A stretch of 64,000 nucleotides of DNA from Acestrorhynchus altus (GCA_034509495.1 CM067511.1:2577236-2641235); one strand, 5' to 3'. Counted from the stretch's first letter, positions 46,376 to 58,690 are shown. Notes: generated by a model from the letters alone, not told the origin. Translations and numbers: made by a program.

Positions 46376-49254
46376 GTATCATTTGTGTAATGTAATAACC
46401 TTTAAACTGGCTTGCACATCTCTAAAGTCTAAACACAAAAAGGTAACCATCTCTCCCACTTCCAGAAAGGAATTCCTTCTAATGGGAGATGAGGATTGAG
46501 AGCCGATCTGATGGGGGGGCCACCTCCATTCACCTCTATTCTTCCATCCATCCAACCAATTCAGCCGGCCGGCAAATGCCCAGCCAACAGCTTGCAGTCA
46601 TTAGAGTTGGATCCTGCAGTGACCTTACGTGCAGCCAGCCTCGCACCTTCAAAGTCCCGGAGAGGAATAATACACAGCCAGTCATCCAGAACTCCTTAAT
46701 ACGCAAATCTCCAACAGAAGATGGAAGAGGGAGGGGGGTAGAAGGGGTTGAGATAAGGAAGGAAAACAAACAGGCGGGCAGCGGGAAGTGTTTTTGCTTC
46801 CCTCTCTTCAGGGTTATCACGCTGGAGGAGAGTGAAAAGCCGCGAAAGGGGTCGCCCCAGAGAGAAAGGAGGAGGGCAGGGTGTTCTGATTTTATCACTC
46901 AGGTTGTTGGAAGCACTTTCTTTTCCGTGTGGTGTATCACAAACTGTGGTCCAGCTGAGTCATTCCCAGCACAAGAAGGAGCTACATGCATATGCATGAG
47001 AGTGCGCGACTCGAGCAAGGATTCTTGGAAAAGCACTACAGCAGTCCGAAGGTCTTCATAAAAACTGTAACTGCAATCGGCCTATTCATGATCTGCCTTC
47101 ATAGCAGATGATGTGAGGCTGCAAGACATGAAGCTGAAAGCTCACCTGCTGCAGCTATTGTAGCTCCAAGAACCAAGAATCAAGAACATTGGATCTCTAT
47201 ACTGGCACTGCCTATTCAAACTAGATTTCCCATTACACTATGCTGGAAGGTGATGGCAAACACTCATCTCCTCCAAGAGACATAAAGTGCAACAGCATCT
47301 CTTCAAACTGCTGCAGCATCATTGAAGATCAACTTGCTTGACAGAGAACAATAAGATCCCATTTGCACCTGGTAGACTGATGCAAGTACATGCATTTCCA
47401 ATGCAATCAAATGCATCTTTGACTAAACTCTAGACTAAAATCTGATTGCAGATTTGGGTGGAATATCCATATCTGCTTTTAATGCATCAACCAATTTATA
47501 TGTTCAGTGTCTTGGTTGATGTCTTAAAATCAGCTGAAATTACAGTTTTTATACTGTAGGGAAGAGTTTTGGTTGTACGGGGCAAAGTGTAGGAACCCAA
47601 ATGCGTTTATAGTGCTAGAACATGGCTTAAAATCTTATGGGTTGATTGGATTTGATATTATTTCTTGTCAATACAATAGAAAACAACAAAGCTTGCTCAT
47701 AGCTATCATAGGCCAGTTGGTATCAACGCTCTAAAAAGAAGGGTTCTTCAAGGGTTCTTTACAAAGCGATGGTTCTCTGAAGATCATAACATTTTGGAAA
47801 CGTAAATGGCTGGTTAAAAGACAAGCAATACTTCCATACAGTGGGGAAAAGGATTCCACTCTCATTACAACTGAAAGAACCCTTTGTGCTTCGAGAGTTC
47901 CCATCTCCTTATTACTCAATACCATGTGGTGTGTTCTGTGTATGCACGTCCTTCTTTCCCCTGCACCAGTAAATGATTATGATCAAACACATATGGAAAC
48001 TATTCCAGATCAAATATTTAGCTTCCCAACAGCCATCAGATGGTACAGGGTCAAAAAGACAATGTTTGTCATCAACAGTTCGCTAATTTCTTTTTGGTTT
48101 TTTTTTAAGCAGACATCTGCTTTCCAGTCGAGTCAAGATCAGGTGGTTCGAACACAGAGCCTCTTGCGATGGAGGTGGCTGCTAGAGCAGACGGCAAAGA
48201 ATAACAAATAGTCATATAGTATCTTGGCCGCCTATCTCGGCAAAACACTTAAGGAATGGCAAGGAGAGGTTAAGTGCAATTCAAAGTCAACAGATCATAG
48301 CAAGTCAGGCTGGCCCTTATCTTTGCACTAATGCGTGGCCTTAGTCGGTCTGAGGAGAGATGTGTTCACAGGCCCTTGCCGTGCTGGGCATGAATGAAAT
48401 GGGGAAATTCATAAAGCTGAGAAAAAGCTGTGCAAATACATTGCACAAGGAGAACAAAATAATAGCCCCCTTTGATCGATTCGTCAACAGCCGAAGACAG
48501 TAATTACTCCAATCAGAGCAAAGGCCTTTATAGTCTCTCCTCCGTTCCACTCATATGTTGTCCGTCCATCGTCATCCCCCCCTTCCCTCCCTCATCTGCT
48601 TGAGTAACCTTTGTTGACATTCCATTCTGGCAGTCTATCAATCGATTTATGATTGGTTTTTCAGAGCAATTTTCTGTAACTTTCCCCCAAAATCCTGGTT
48701 ATATCCAAGGACAGGATTCCCCCCCTCCTCAAAAACCTGACAGAAATATTCGCTTTAAGGCCTGCCAGGATTGGATGCCTGGCTGCCGAAAGGGGCTTTG
48801 GGCTGGGCTGCCAAGTGATCCGCTTATCATTGCTGTACTGGGAGACAGCTTCATCCAAAGATCAGATGCAGACACTGGAAAAAGGTGGCAGCTTAGACCT
48901 TCCTGATAATGGCTGAGGAAAATCCTGGAGACAGTTTTCCACAATAAACTTTGTTTGAGGTGTTACAATGAAGGGTGTGGGCATTAGGACATTTGATGTC
49001 GGAAAAGCCCACCTGCTGTTCAGATCTGCTGCTGGACTATGAGTAAGTGAGTTTCTGCAAAAAAGCCTCACCTGCCTTTAAGTGGGAGAATGTTACTTTT
49101 GGGAAGTTTTGGAAACTTAAAGGAAGCTCAAAGTCTGGAATTATACTTAGTCAAAGCTTGATACTAAGTCCAAGTTTGAAATCACTTGTTATATTATGTT
49201 AGTGTGATTGAACTACTACAACTCAAAGAATCATTGGAATGGTTCTTTATAAAA

Positions 49255-49580
49255 TGGGTCAACCAAACCATCAAAAGCACCCGCCTCATATTTTGTAGGT
49301 ACCTTTATTCCTGCCAACACATCTCTGACCTATCGAGGCATGGACTCTGCATGACCTGTGAAGTGTCCTTTGGTATCTGGCACCAAGATGTTACAGCAGA
49401 TATTTTAAGTCCTGCAGGTTGTGAGGTAGGGCCTCTATGTACATCAGATAAATCAATTATATAATCTTATATAATATAATCAGTTCATTGGACCACTGCA
49501 TATGACAAACACCCCATGAGACCTGTTTGATGTTTTGGAGCTGTTTTGTGCACTTGTTAGCTAACTCTAAGGTCAAATTT
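49255..49580 (-). mobile_element. Tc1-like element relic
   Basis: It has GTGTCCTTTGGTATCTGGCA then CCAAGATGTTACAGCAGATA (transposase C-terminus, antisense), followed after a deletion by AACACCCCATGAGACCTGTT and GATGTTTTGGAGCTGTTTTG. It is the same family as 3175-4355 and 27150-27545, in the same orientation. Confidence 0.62.
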
Positions 49581-49639
49581 ATGGGATGTTTTCATAGTTT
49601 GATGCAACTTTTTCACTTAAAAGTAAGTATTAAAAGGAC

Positions 49640-50055
49640 ACAGTCACACATCCCCGATATTGCACTCATTCTTTCTACATTCACTGTCCATTCTATCAGC
49701 TCCTCTGATCACACAGGAACCCTTTTTGGTTCTATAATTAGACTGTAGTTCACTGGTGTCTCTGCAGACTTTATTCTCCTCCTTTCACCCTGATCTTCAA
49801 TGATCAGGACCCCACAGGACCACCACAGAGCAGCTATTATATGGGTGGTGGGTCATTCTCAGCACTGACATGGTGGCGGTGTTAGTGTGTATTTTGCTGA
49901 TACGAGTTGATTGTTTAAACCCCTCAGTGTCATTGCTGGACTTAATGAGAAATGTCCAGCCAACAGTGTCCTGTGACTGATGAAGGACTAGACGTATATG
50001 CCTTCTTCTGCAGGTTAGTTTATGTAAATGAACCATAATGACCAACATACTTTAA
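49640..50055 (-). mobile_element. Fish MITE/SINE-type element, copy 2, opposite orientation
   Basis: CACTGTCCATTCTATCAGCT, ATCAGGACCCCACAGGACCA, GGGTGGTGGGTCATTCTCAG and AACCCCTCAGTGTCATTGCT are the reverse complement of words in 5945-6345. It is better preserved in the middle than copy 1. Confidence 0.72.
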
Positions 50056-50809
50056 TAAAGTGTTCATAAAATAAGACTGAATTCAGTTTTCTGTGATATT
50101 CTTCCTTCTGGTCTTAAAAAAAAAATCAACCAACCAATTACACCAGAGCCAGAGCTAAAAATAGAGGAAATACTTCTATATCATTAAAGGAGGTCTTCAT
50201 CCTCAGGCTCTAGGCCTTCCTACAATAACTACATGACACAGTATTGGGAAAAGGAGGGGCGGGTGGTGGGGGGCACCAGAAGCCTGGCTAATAGTTGCAG
50301 AGCAATTTAACCTTCCGTCAACACTGGCTAGCTCGTCTGGCGCACACTCAACTCTCGCTGAGATCTGTGTCTGCTCTATGACGTCGGCTGGACATAGCAA
50401 ACTCTCCAAAAAGCATCCTCTAATAGGCCTGGGTTTAATGAATCATCGCTGTCCGTGTCCTCACAGGCTTAGCCACTGCCAACCGTTTCAAAAAACTCCC
50501 AGGAGGTAAGGGAAAAGGCAAGAAAGCAGGAAAGAGAGCCATCAGGGGTGGGTGGGTGGTAGTGGAATGCCTAAAGGAGCAAAGAGTGTGTCAGCCTCCA
50601 TGGTCTTTAAAGATCTCTTAATGACAGGCCATGGTTTAAGGATGACCACCTACTCCATAACAGAAGGGGGCTGCTGAGGAAGAGCAGTGATGGTGGTATT
50701 ACTGATGGAGGTGAGATAGGGTGGGGGTCAGCAGACACCTCACCATGTCTGCCGATACAACTACACCCACACTCATCACACTCATGATGTGAAGCCTTGA
50801 GCTGTTATG

Positions 50810-50845
50810 CTGGTTGGATAGCGTAGTGGATAACATAAATTCAAC
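50810..50845 (+). mobile_element. tRNA-like SINE head
   Basis: GGTTGGATAGCGTAGTGGAT then AACAT resembles the A-box of tRNA-derived SINEs and the reverse-oriented segment at 30335-30370. The body of the SINE was not identified. Confidence 0.35.
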
Positions 50846-52689
50846 TGAGCTGAGCTACCACTCAAGGTAATGCAGTAACCATGAATTGAAACATCACATT
50901 AGATTGTATTAGTTCATATGTTCATTCTCAGTTACTGTAATACCTTGACTTTTAGTTTGAGTGAACTCAAAGAACACAGGTCTGTAAATTTAGACCTTGA
51001 ATTGGATTTTCTAATGTATATGGAGAGGTTTGGAGGACACTTGGAGACACCTAAATGCACCTGGTGCAAATTGATGTTAAGCACCTGAATACTTTCATGT
51101 ATCCACTCAAAATGTTGTACCAAACTAGACAAGAACTTCTTGTATCTGTATTTGATAGAACCTAAATGAAGAAAATAAAAGCTGGGATGAATGTGATGAA
51201 TGAATGTCTGGGTCCAAGTGTCTTCTTCAATTTAAGATTTGAATTATCATTGTGCAGTGTGTACAGCCTCAGAAAAGTAATGTTAAATTGTAGAAGTACA
51301 AGCTGCTTGAACATGAACTTGAACTTGGAAGTCAAAGGGGTTAAAGGACCATTTGAAGCACCTTCATTTTTGAGTCTATGGACCAGCTCCCCGGGTCCAG
51401 TCAACATAGCTTTGAACAATAATGAGATGACCCTCAACTAACTGTAGCTCTTCAACTGAACCTTTTTTTTCTGACGGCTGAGACCAAGTCTGGTCATCAG
51501 GTTTTTCTCGGATTCCAGAAATCCCAGAAAATCGACTGTCAAAAGACAGACGGCCCAGCTTTCCATCTGGAAGCAAGAGGCAGTTAAAAGTGCCAGCGAT
51601 CCAGGAGAAGGCTCATTCCTCCTGCAGGTTTTAAAGGCCATCAGCCACAGCAGGGTTCACGAAAAGACTTCCTCATGCATCAGTCTCTTATGAAAAAGCC
51701 TGCCATCCCCCCGGAGGGCTCCAGTAATTGCCCAACAAACAGCAGTCTTCTGGAGAAGGCACGAGGTGGGACGGCCAAGATGACGCAACTGAGGAAAAGC
51801 AATGGTCTGCGGCTTTGCCCCGCATTTATGACTTCATTTATCTGCCCTTTTCAGCCTGACCAGGGCCTCCTTCCAGCATTTGTTTGAATTTGACCAGAAT
51901 TGTCTGCCGCTTTGGCGAGGGAATGGAAGGCGTCATGGGGAACTGGATAATGTCTCGTTATTAGACACTTGGGCTACTGCTAATGGTTTGCAACCCTTAT
52001 GAGAACTAAACACGTCTGGTTTGTTGCTTTAAAGGTTTTGGTGAATCATAACTCTGAGTTGAATATACCCGATTCAAGTGTGTGCATCATTTCCACATGA
52101 ATAAACCTTATGACATCAACACAGGTTTGCCTTTCAGTCCACTTCTTTTGGCATCAAGTCATGTTGAAGTAATGTATTCGGTGCATAAGGAAATTACCTA
52201 TATAATTAGCTTTTAGTAAAACAGTGCAAACCCAACCTAATCTGTCCATTCAAATACAAAATCAATTAACTTATCATGTCATGCAGATTTCAAGATGTCA
52301 CGTGTTCTCAAGCTGCACGAAACATTATGTCTTGTAATGTTACTTGTAACTGTCCCAACAGATACTGTAATGCTTGAAGTCATGACTTTAAGGCTTTAAA
52401 CATTACACAGCATTCTGACCTTAAAGTAGCAGCTTTGGGATCATGTTGATGCTCCCCTGACTATAATTCCAGGAATGGCATCTCTGTCATTCCCACTCCA
52501 GGCTGGAATGTTACTACGTTTGATGGAGCTGCACAAGAACTCTCTCCAGAACTGCGTAAGGCTGCATAACCCGAGTCTCATTAGGGTAAAACCCTGTAAT
52601 ATTACTCTACCACCTCAGTCCACATACTTCTTTCACTTCGGATGCTGCTTATGTATCTCTGAATTCGTATGCACATTAACAGCTATCCA

Positions 52690-53175
52690 CAAGGTGGCGC
52701 ATTGCGGGGTGTTTTCAAAAAGTATCTAACCTTTATTTGTAAAAAATATTCAGATACAATCTTGCACTGGTCTCCCCAGTAGACTCCTTGCGCTTCTACA
52801 CGTCTCCTTGTAGTTCTGCGCTGTCAGTATGTAGCCTGACGAAGCACAGGTGTGTTGTGTTTGGCCAGGAAACTCTTTTGTGATGTTGTGAGACGCAAAC
52901 GGCCGAACCTGTGGGCAGCACGCCAGGGGCAGCTCCATCACGATAATACACCCGCCTGATCTTTACATTTGATACAGAGTTTCCTGTGCTCCCTACTCTC
53001 CTAACATTTCTCTGAGTGACTTCTGGAAGGGAGCAGATTTCAGTCCAGAAAGGACATCATGCAGAATGCGAAGGACCAGCCAAGGGCAATCTCAAAAGAG
53101 GAGTTCCAGCGCTGCTTCGGATAATGGCGGAACCCCCAGGAGATGTGTGGCACAGGCCAAGGGGACTGCCTTGAC
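52690..53175 (+). mobile_element. Mariner-like transposase relic
   Basis: In the + strand, VVRRKRPNLWAARQGQLHHD then NTPA appears near 52890-52957. This is the block around the second catalytic Asp of mariner transposases (usually HHDNAPAH). Near 53058-53170 the C-terminal block reads DIMQNAKDQPRAISKEEFQR then CFG, a stop, and QEMCGTGQGDCLDGD, like the mariner EEFQRCFQQW...CV..QG.YFEGD end. The part between is deleted, and stops show it is dead. Confidence 0.75.
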
Positions 53176-53177
53176 GG

Positions 53178-53345
53178 AGACCAGTGCAAGACTGTTTACA
53201 ATACAATACAAAGGCACGGCCATCCACCTAAACTGACAGCCTAGACAAGGAGAGCACTAATTAGAGAAGCAGCCAAGAGGTCCATGGTCACTCTGGAGGA
53301 GCTGCAGAGATCCACAGCTCTGTCCACATGATAACTATTAGCTGT
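53178..53345 (+). mobile_element. Tc1-like transposase relic abutting the mariner relic
   Basis: The + strand translation gives TVYNTIQRHGHPPKLTA, a stop, then TRRALIREAAKRSMVTLEEL and QRSTA, matching the N-terminal DNA-binding region of Tc1-type transposases. It begins within a few bases of the mariner C-terminus, so two superfamilies meet end to end. Confidence 0.7.
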
Positions 53346-53692
53346 GTACTTCAGAAGACCCCTAACCCTACATTCTCCTACTTCTGATTCATATGTATGT
53401 CACTCTAGTTAGAACTATCAGACACAAAATATGGTTGGCATCAATGATCAAGATACTGTACCTATGACTTGGACCTTTACACGAGAAGGAAAAAACCTTC
53501 TTAACGGTCAATCAAAGTCAGTGTAGAAAGATTATTAGTCCGTTCATCATGAAATGGTAAAACAATATAAAGAACAACATGCAATATTTGACATATTAGT
53601 CTGGATATTTGAATCAAACAGATCTGATACCTCACATTTTGCAGTGTACATAAAGCAATATAAACAGCTTTTTGTATAGAGCTACACTGTAC

Positions 53693-53791
53693 CTTCTTAG
53701 TCTTGACAGTGGAATGGCAGCAGTCTCCTCCATCATAGTTGCAATAGGCTCTATTGTTACCGGCATCACAGTAATTATCACCCTTGAATGG
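53693..53791 (-). CDS. pappa: PAPPA, penultimate coding exon: Lin12-Notch repeat 3 (LNR3)
   Basis: This 99-bp, phase-0 exon reads 33 codons on the minus strand between acceptor TTTGTTGCAG and donor AAGAAG|GTACAG. It begins PFKGDNYCDAGNNRAYC and continues NYDGGDCCHSTVKTKK. Cysteines at exon residues 8, 17, 24 and 25 and the acidic residues of YDGGDCC form a Lin12-Notch repeat, a calcium-binding fold. In pappalysins LNR3 sits far from LNR1-2 in the chain yet acts with them to set specificity for IGFBP-4. The GDNYCDA and STVKTKK stretches agree with my memory of PAPPA better than PAPPA2. It joins in frame to the CCP exon upstream (GCE|PF) and the tail exon downstream (KK|V). No disruption is seen. 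Confidence 0.96.
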
Positions 53792-56759
53792 CTGCAACAA
53801 AAAAAAAAGAAAGAAACTCTGAGTACATCCAGTATCAGAAAGCCCACATTTTGGGCCAGGTTCAAAGAAATCAGAACAGGCCTGCATCTCGGATTATTAG
53901 CACAGAATGTTAACAGGTCATACTGCATAAAGTATATTACTATTACAAACGCATTACAGCATTACGCAAATCACATCAAACGTAAATGTTGGCAATTACA
54001 TAAGCACGCAACCTGAGAAACATTAATTCCAGCTGTGCTCGTCTGGTTTACGCCCCTGCCATGTACAAAGAGAAATGTGATTTGGCCTTCCAGCCAACAG
54101 ATACAAACACTATAGTTTCATTATGGTCTAAACGTAACAACACACAGTACATTTCTGTCTCACTCTTGACTTGATTACATGTGAAGGACAACAATTGAGC
54201 TCATGAATCAGTCGTGATGGAATCCAGTCTAAAATAGACTTTTTAAGATTATAACAAGTGATAGTACAACCAAATTTCATGTCACAAATATTACAATGAT
54301 CCAAAATCTAGGGATGCGCAAGAATCTCCAACTGCTTTGTTCACTGTATCTGACTTTAACACGACTTTAGGAGAATTTCTTCAATTGTTCCATCAAAGAT
54401 AAACAGAGAAACCGGTTATAGAACCAGATGGAACAATGGGAGTTTGGTCATATTTACAGTTTATTATGTACATCACACTTTTCTGCTGCACATCAACTTG
54501 GTGGAAGTTTAGCCCATCGATGCAGACGGGCACCAACGTTCTTTTCCGAGACCAGAATGTTCTTTACCACCATCTCCTGATGGTGTACTCATGAACATTA
54601 GTCAATGTGAGAAAGGCCTTAAGTTGCTAAGAAGTTCCCTTGGGTTCCTTTGTGAGCCTTTACATGCCTTGCTCTTGGTGTGATCTTTGTTGGTGGAGGG
54701 TAATAATAGCCTTGAATTTCCTCCATTTGTACACAATCTGTCTGACTGTGGATTGGTGGAGTCCAAACTCTTTACCGATGGTTTTGTAACTTTTTCCAGC
54801 CTGATGAGCATCAACAACTCTTCTCTTCATTTTGTGAAGATTAGACTTTGGTAGATCTTTAAATAAAACAGGACCCCTGTTCACCCCTGATTGTGTCCCA
54901 CTGATTGAAAACACCTGACGCTAATTTCACCTTCAAATGATCTGCTGATCCTAAAGGTTCCTATACTTTTGCCCTCACAGATCTGTAATACTGGATCATT
55001 TTCCTCAATAAATAAATGAACAAGTGTAATATTTTTATCTATTATAATAGTTTCACGAGACTAATAAGAAGCATATTTAGGAAACATTTCTTGACTAACA
55101 ATACATTTAGGATAAAAGCAGAAAAGTGTGTAAATGTGTCCTGAACTATCGCTTTAAACTGAAACTACTCTGCAACCACGTAGCTAATCCATTTTTACAC
55201 CCAGTGACATCATCTGGAACAGACAATCCCTACCCCGTCTCAACTCGTGGCTGGTTCCCTTTCTCCTTTCTGCCCGAACTTAGCTAAGACATGTGCACGG
55301 CTTCCCGAAGCTCTCTGTGTTTGTGGAGGCTGTCACTGAAAATACACAGTTCTGCTTTCATGCCAACTTGTGTGACATCAAAATTAGGCACAGCAAAGCT
55401 TAAAACCAATACAGCGTCCCTGCCAAGTGGAAGCCATTGGGAAGGACATTCAAAGGAGAGAGAATGTGGATAACACGCTCATAGCAATCGGTTAAGAACG
55501 ATGTAAAACTGTGCAAAAGTTTTAGTACTGCTGATCGGAGAAGTCAATTCAATGTTATTTCTAAAGCACATTTAAAAGCCTGCAGAAGTCAGACAGTGCT
55601 CTACAATTTTATATCAACAACAGACAGATGCATTCTAGATAAAGTCTTTATTTTAACAGTAATGTTCATGCAAAACGTTCCCACATCACTGTGTTCCTTA
55701 ACTTTTAGAACTTTTAAGCCAAATTTTTGGGATGTTTTAGTACCACAGCATAGTTACCCAGACTGGGAATTGAACTCCACAGTGCCAAACCTTTGACCAA
55801 TGGTCTGCTGACCATGGTATTATTATGCTGATTGCAGAGATAACTAGATATATAGAGGATAGAGAATCTATGGGGTATTGTCAAGAGAAAGATGAGAAAC
55901 ACCTGACTCAGCAATACAGACAAACTAAATGCCACTATCAAAGCAACTTGGCTTTCAGTACCATCTTAGCAGAGCCACAAGCTCATTGGCTCCATACCAC
56001 TCCGCACTGATGCATTAATTCATGGTAGCATCAGATCCCCTATCATCAGCTGGTCCAAATATTGGCCAGTTTGGGGCCGTGTTCAGTTCCTCTCTGCTTT
56101 TGCCAACTGATTGAATGAAATTTCAAAGAATTACAAAGGAATTCCCAATTTATTCAATTGGCTAGGGAAATTAGGGGAACTTGGAGTTACATCCAGGTGG
56201 CTGAAATTGGTAAACTGTTTGGACTGGCTGAACATGGATGCCCTTGCGCTAAAAGAACTCCAAGCACAGTATAAATGAACATACTTTTTCTGTTTGATAT
56301 TATGAAATATTCTAATAATGGATTTCGGAATTTCATGAGCTATAAGCCATAATGACCAAAAGAAAAACTAAAAAGGTCTGTTTGTTTGTTTGTTTTTGTT
56401 TTAAATTTTATCATTTATTTTTTAATTAAATTAATTTTTTATTTAATTTCATTCTTTTTCAATTTTTTTAGATGCACTAGCAAACACTAATCATGAAACT
56501 AAACGAAACAATCTGGGAAAGGATGCAGTGCATTTCTGAAAGAAACCACGAACACTCAACATCATTGTAAAGTCACAGCCATTCAAGCGAGTACTGACGT
56601 TAGAGTAGAGCTCTGCTTCATCTACGTAATCTTCAGTGCTCTTCTTTGGCCTCTGTAAATGGAGGTCAAGGCAAGACCAATAGAGGGCGAGGGAGAGGAG
56701 GACAGAGGAAAGAGGAAAGAGAGCCATTTGGGTGGATGTACTTTTCCGGAGGTGCTTAC
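53792..56759 (-). other. Pappa intron, 2,968 bp
   Basis: It separates the CCP5 and LNR3 exons. Apart from a Tc1-like transposase relic at about 54480-55060 it shows AT-rich sequence with no recognised feature. Confidence 0.7.
54480..55060 (-). mobile_element. Tc1-like transposon relic, 5' end with transposase N-terminus
   Basis: A minus-strand ORF (54914-54660) reads SNLHKMKRRVVDAHQAGKSY then KTIGKEFGLHQSTVRQIVYK and WRKFKAI, the intact-looking helix-turn-helix DNA-binding domain of a Tc1-like transposase. The frame is lost after the first 80 residues, where GRP should follow. The + strand end CATTTTCCTCAATAAATAAA fits the element's terminal region. Confidence 0.8.
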
Positions 56760-56831
56760 CTCACAGCCTCGGATGCAGTGGAGGACCTCCGGCTGGGGGT
56801 ACCATTTCAGACCCATGGTGCACACTATATG
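56760..56831 (-). CDS. pappa: PAPPA exon: end of the fifth CCP (sushi) module
   Basis: This 72-bp, phase-0 minus-strand exon (24 codons) starts HIVCTMGLKWYPQPEVL and ends HCIRGCE. It is flanked by acceptor TGCCCACAG and donor TGTGAG|GTAAGC. Two cysteines around a central Trp, then GCE leading into the LNR, are the end of the last complement-control-protein module of PAPPA. CCP modules of PAPPA serve cell-surface attachment (CCP3-4) and position LNR3 (CCP5). The 2,968-bp intron to the LNR3 exon carries a Tc1-like transposase relic. Both splice sites are strong and the reading frame is intact. Confidence 0.93.
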
Positions 56832-57889
56832 CTGTGGGCAACAACAAAAAAAAGAAGTTAAAAGCAATTTACATCATGGGTGGATCATCACAGGACACCA
56901 TTAGAAACCTCTATGGCTCCATGCAGAGACGTCTGGCATGTTGCGTTAAACCCGACGCCGTACTGAGAGACACCGTACTGAGAGCTGGGTGATCTGGTGG
57001 GGTGGTGATCAACATCCTGACCTCACTGGTGTCGCAATACTTTTGCCCGTACAGTGTATCAGCAGAAACATAGGAAAACTGAGATTCCATTAATCCTCAG
57101 CTGTCCTCTCCATGTGCTCTCCGCGTACTGTTTCTACAACTGTACCACACAAGCACTTTTCAGCAGCAAAGTTTAGGCTGGCCCTTTAAATGCTGTTCAT
57201 TACAGAACAACATGAACAACAACATCAGCAGAAAGCAAAAAAAAAAAAGAAAGGAAAAAAGGAAGAAAAAAGCGAGCTAGCGTCACTCGATCCCACGGTC
57301 AATCACAACAAACCATCGGTGTGACGACTGCTCGCAGAAGAGAGAGCAGGGGAACAGGAATGGCCACGCTGTGCCAAATTGAGGAATAGGAAACAATCCA
57401 AGTCCAACACCTTGTGAAACTTTACCTCCTTCATAACACGGATCATTACGTGGGTTAGAGCACATAAATTACAGCAGTTTCCTGCGTGCTCAGCCGCTCA
57501 CCCTGCAGCCATGGAAGACCATTAAATAGGTTGTTATAGAGATGCGCTCAGTATGGCAGGTGTGTCTGTCACAACGGATCCCATGACGTCTGCTAGAAAC
57601 TTCAAACGGTCTCTGCTAGTGAGGAACCGTGCTACTGCAGGTCCAAAACACTGCATCCATTCTCGAGATGTTGCAGTGGATTCCAAGGAGATAATGAAGC
57701 ACTTCTGTAAGAAGCTCTGGAGAAGTGGTGTAAATACACATTCAAATGCAGACAATATGCTCTGCATCAGCTATGGTGGTGACAAACAGCTAAGGGGTTT
57801 AGGAGACCCAACTCTGGCACTTGGAGGCTGCTGTCCATGTATACTCATAAGTGGTTGCTTGGGTGTTACTAGGTGGCCGCTGTCATTTC

Positions 57890-58385
57890 CAAGCTAGTTG
57901 TTATGGTGTTGCTAAGTGGTTGCTATGGTGTTGCTAGGTGCTTGCCATGGTATCCCAGTTAGTTGACTTAATCTCCCAGATGATTGCCATTGTGTTCCCA
58001 AGTGGTTGCTAGGTGGTTTCTATGGTGCTGCTAGGTGGTTGTATAGTTTGCAAGTTAGTTGTAATGGTGTTGCTAATTGATTGCTATGATGTTGTTACAT
58101 GGTTACTATGGTGTTGCTAAGTGTTTTCCAGATGGTTGCTATGTGGTTGTTAAGTGTTTCCTATGTGGATGCCACGGTGTTGTTAGGTGGTTGCTATGGT
58201 ATACCAGGTGGTTCCTATGGTGTTGCTATGTGTTTATCAGATGGTTGCTATGGGGTTCCTAAATGGTTGATTTGTGGTTGTTAAGTGTTTCCTAGGTGAA
58301 TGCTATGGTGTTGCTAGGTGGTTACTATGGTATAACAGGTGGTTGCTATGGTCGTGCCATGTTTTTGTTAAGTGGTTGCAATAGT
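57890..58385 (+). repeat. GGTTGCTATGGTGTTGCTA tandem array (largest copy)
   Basis: GTTGTTATGGTGTTGCTAAG, TGGTTGCTATGGTGTTGCTA and GGTGGTTGCTATGGTATACC recur about 20 times over nearly 500 bp. It is the reverse complement of the arrays near 41.3 and 46.2 kb. It creates artefactual Gly/Tyr/Val-rich reading frames in all + frames. Confidence 0.8.
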
Positions 58386-58690
58386 TGATGAGGCACCATC
58401 TCATGAAGCAGAAGCATCTTAAACTGCTTTCATGACACTGAATTCAGGTTATTCCCAGACACCAGATCTGAATCCAGTAGAACACATTTGGGAAAAGGAA
58501 GAATGGAAGAGTCGTCGCTTGATGGGGCTCCCAAATAGGCTGCAATCCTGCCAGCATGGACCAGAATTGCACAGAAACGTTTCCAAAATCTTGTGGAATC
58601 CATGTCAGGAAGAAGTAAGGTTGTTAAAGACTAAAGAGCGGCTGTACCCAGTATTAGTACAGTGTTCCTAATAAAGTGCTGCGGGAGTTT
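58385..58690 (+). mobile_element. DDE (Tc1-type) transposase C-terminal relic
   Basis: The + strand encodes PDLNPVEHIWEKEEWKSRRL, then LPNRLQSCQHGPELHRNVSK. This covers the third catalytic position (SPDLNPIEHLW with E/D) and the C-terminus. It ends CAGTGTTCCTAATAAAGTGC, the usual 3' end of this fish element. Two small gaps and substitutions break the protein. Confidence 0.75.

Larger units (their letters stand above)
38572..53692 (-). other. Last pappa intron, 15.1 kb
   Basis: It is bounded on the minus strand by GTACAG and TGTCCAG. It holds five GC-box element copies or parts, MITEs, two CCATAGCAACC-type tandem arrays, the second copy of the duplicated 720-bp block, a Tc1-like relic, an ADJ-type MITE, and the mariner and Tc1 fossils at 52690-53345. 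Long stretches without recognised repeats are 39200-41280, 41950-42760, 46480-49250 and 50060-52680. They may include conserved regulatory sequence, but nothing in them can be named from sequence alone. Confidence 0.65.

Noticed and set aside
46489..47061. A 190-codon + strand open frame
   Set aside because: No recognisable domain, biased composition, no splice or start context, and it lies in a pappa intron. It is probably a chance ORF.
56646..56992. Plus-strand open frames opposite the CCP5 exon
   Set aside because: They are shadows of the minus-strand pappa exon and its flanks.
58077..58284. Two Gly/Tyr/Cys-rich frames
   Set aside because: They are readings of the GGTTGCTATGG tandem array in different frames.
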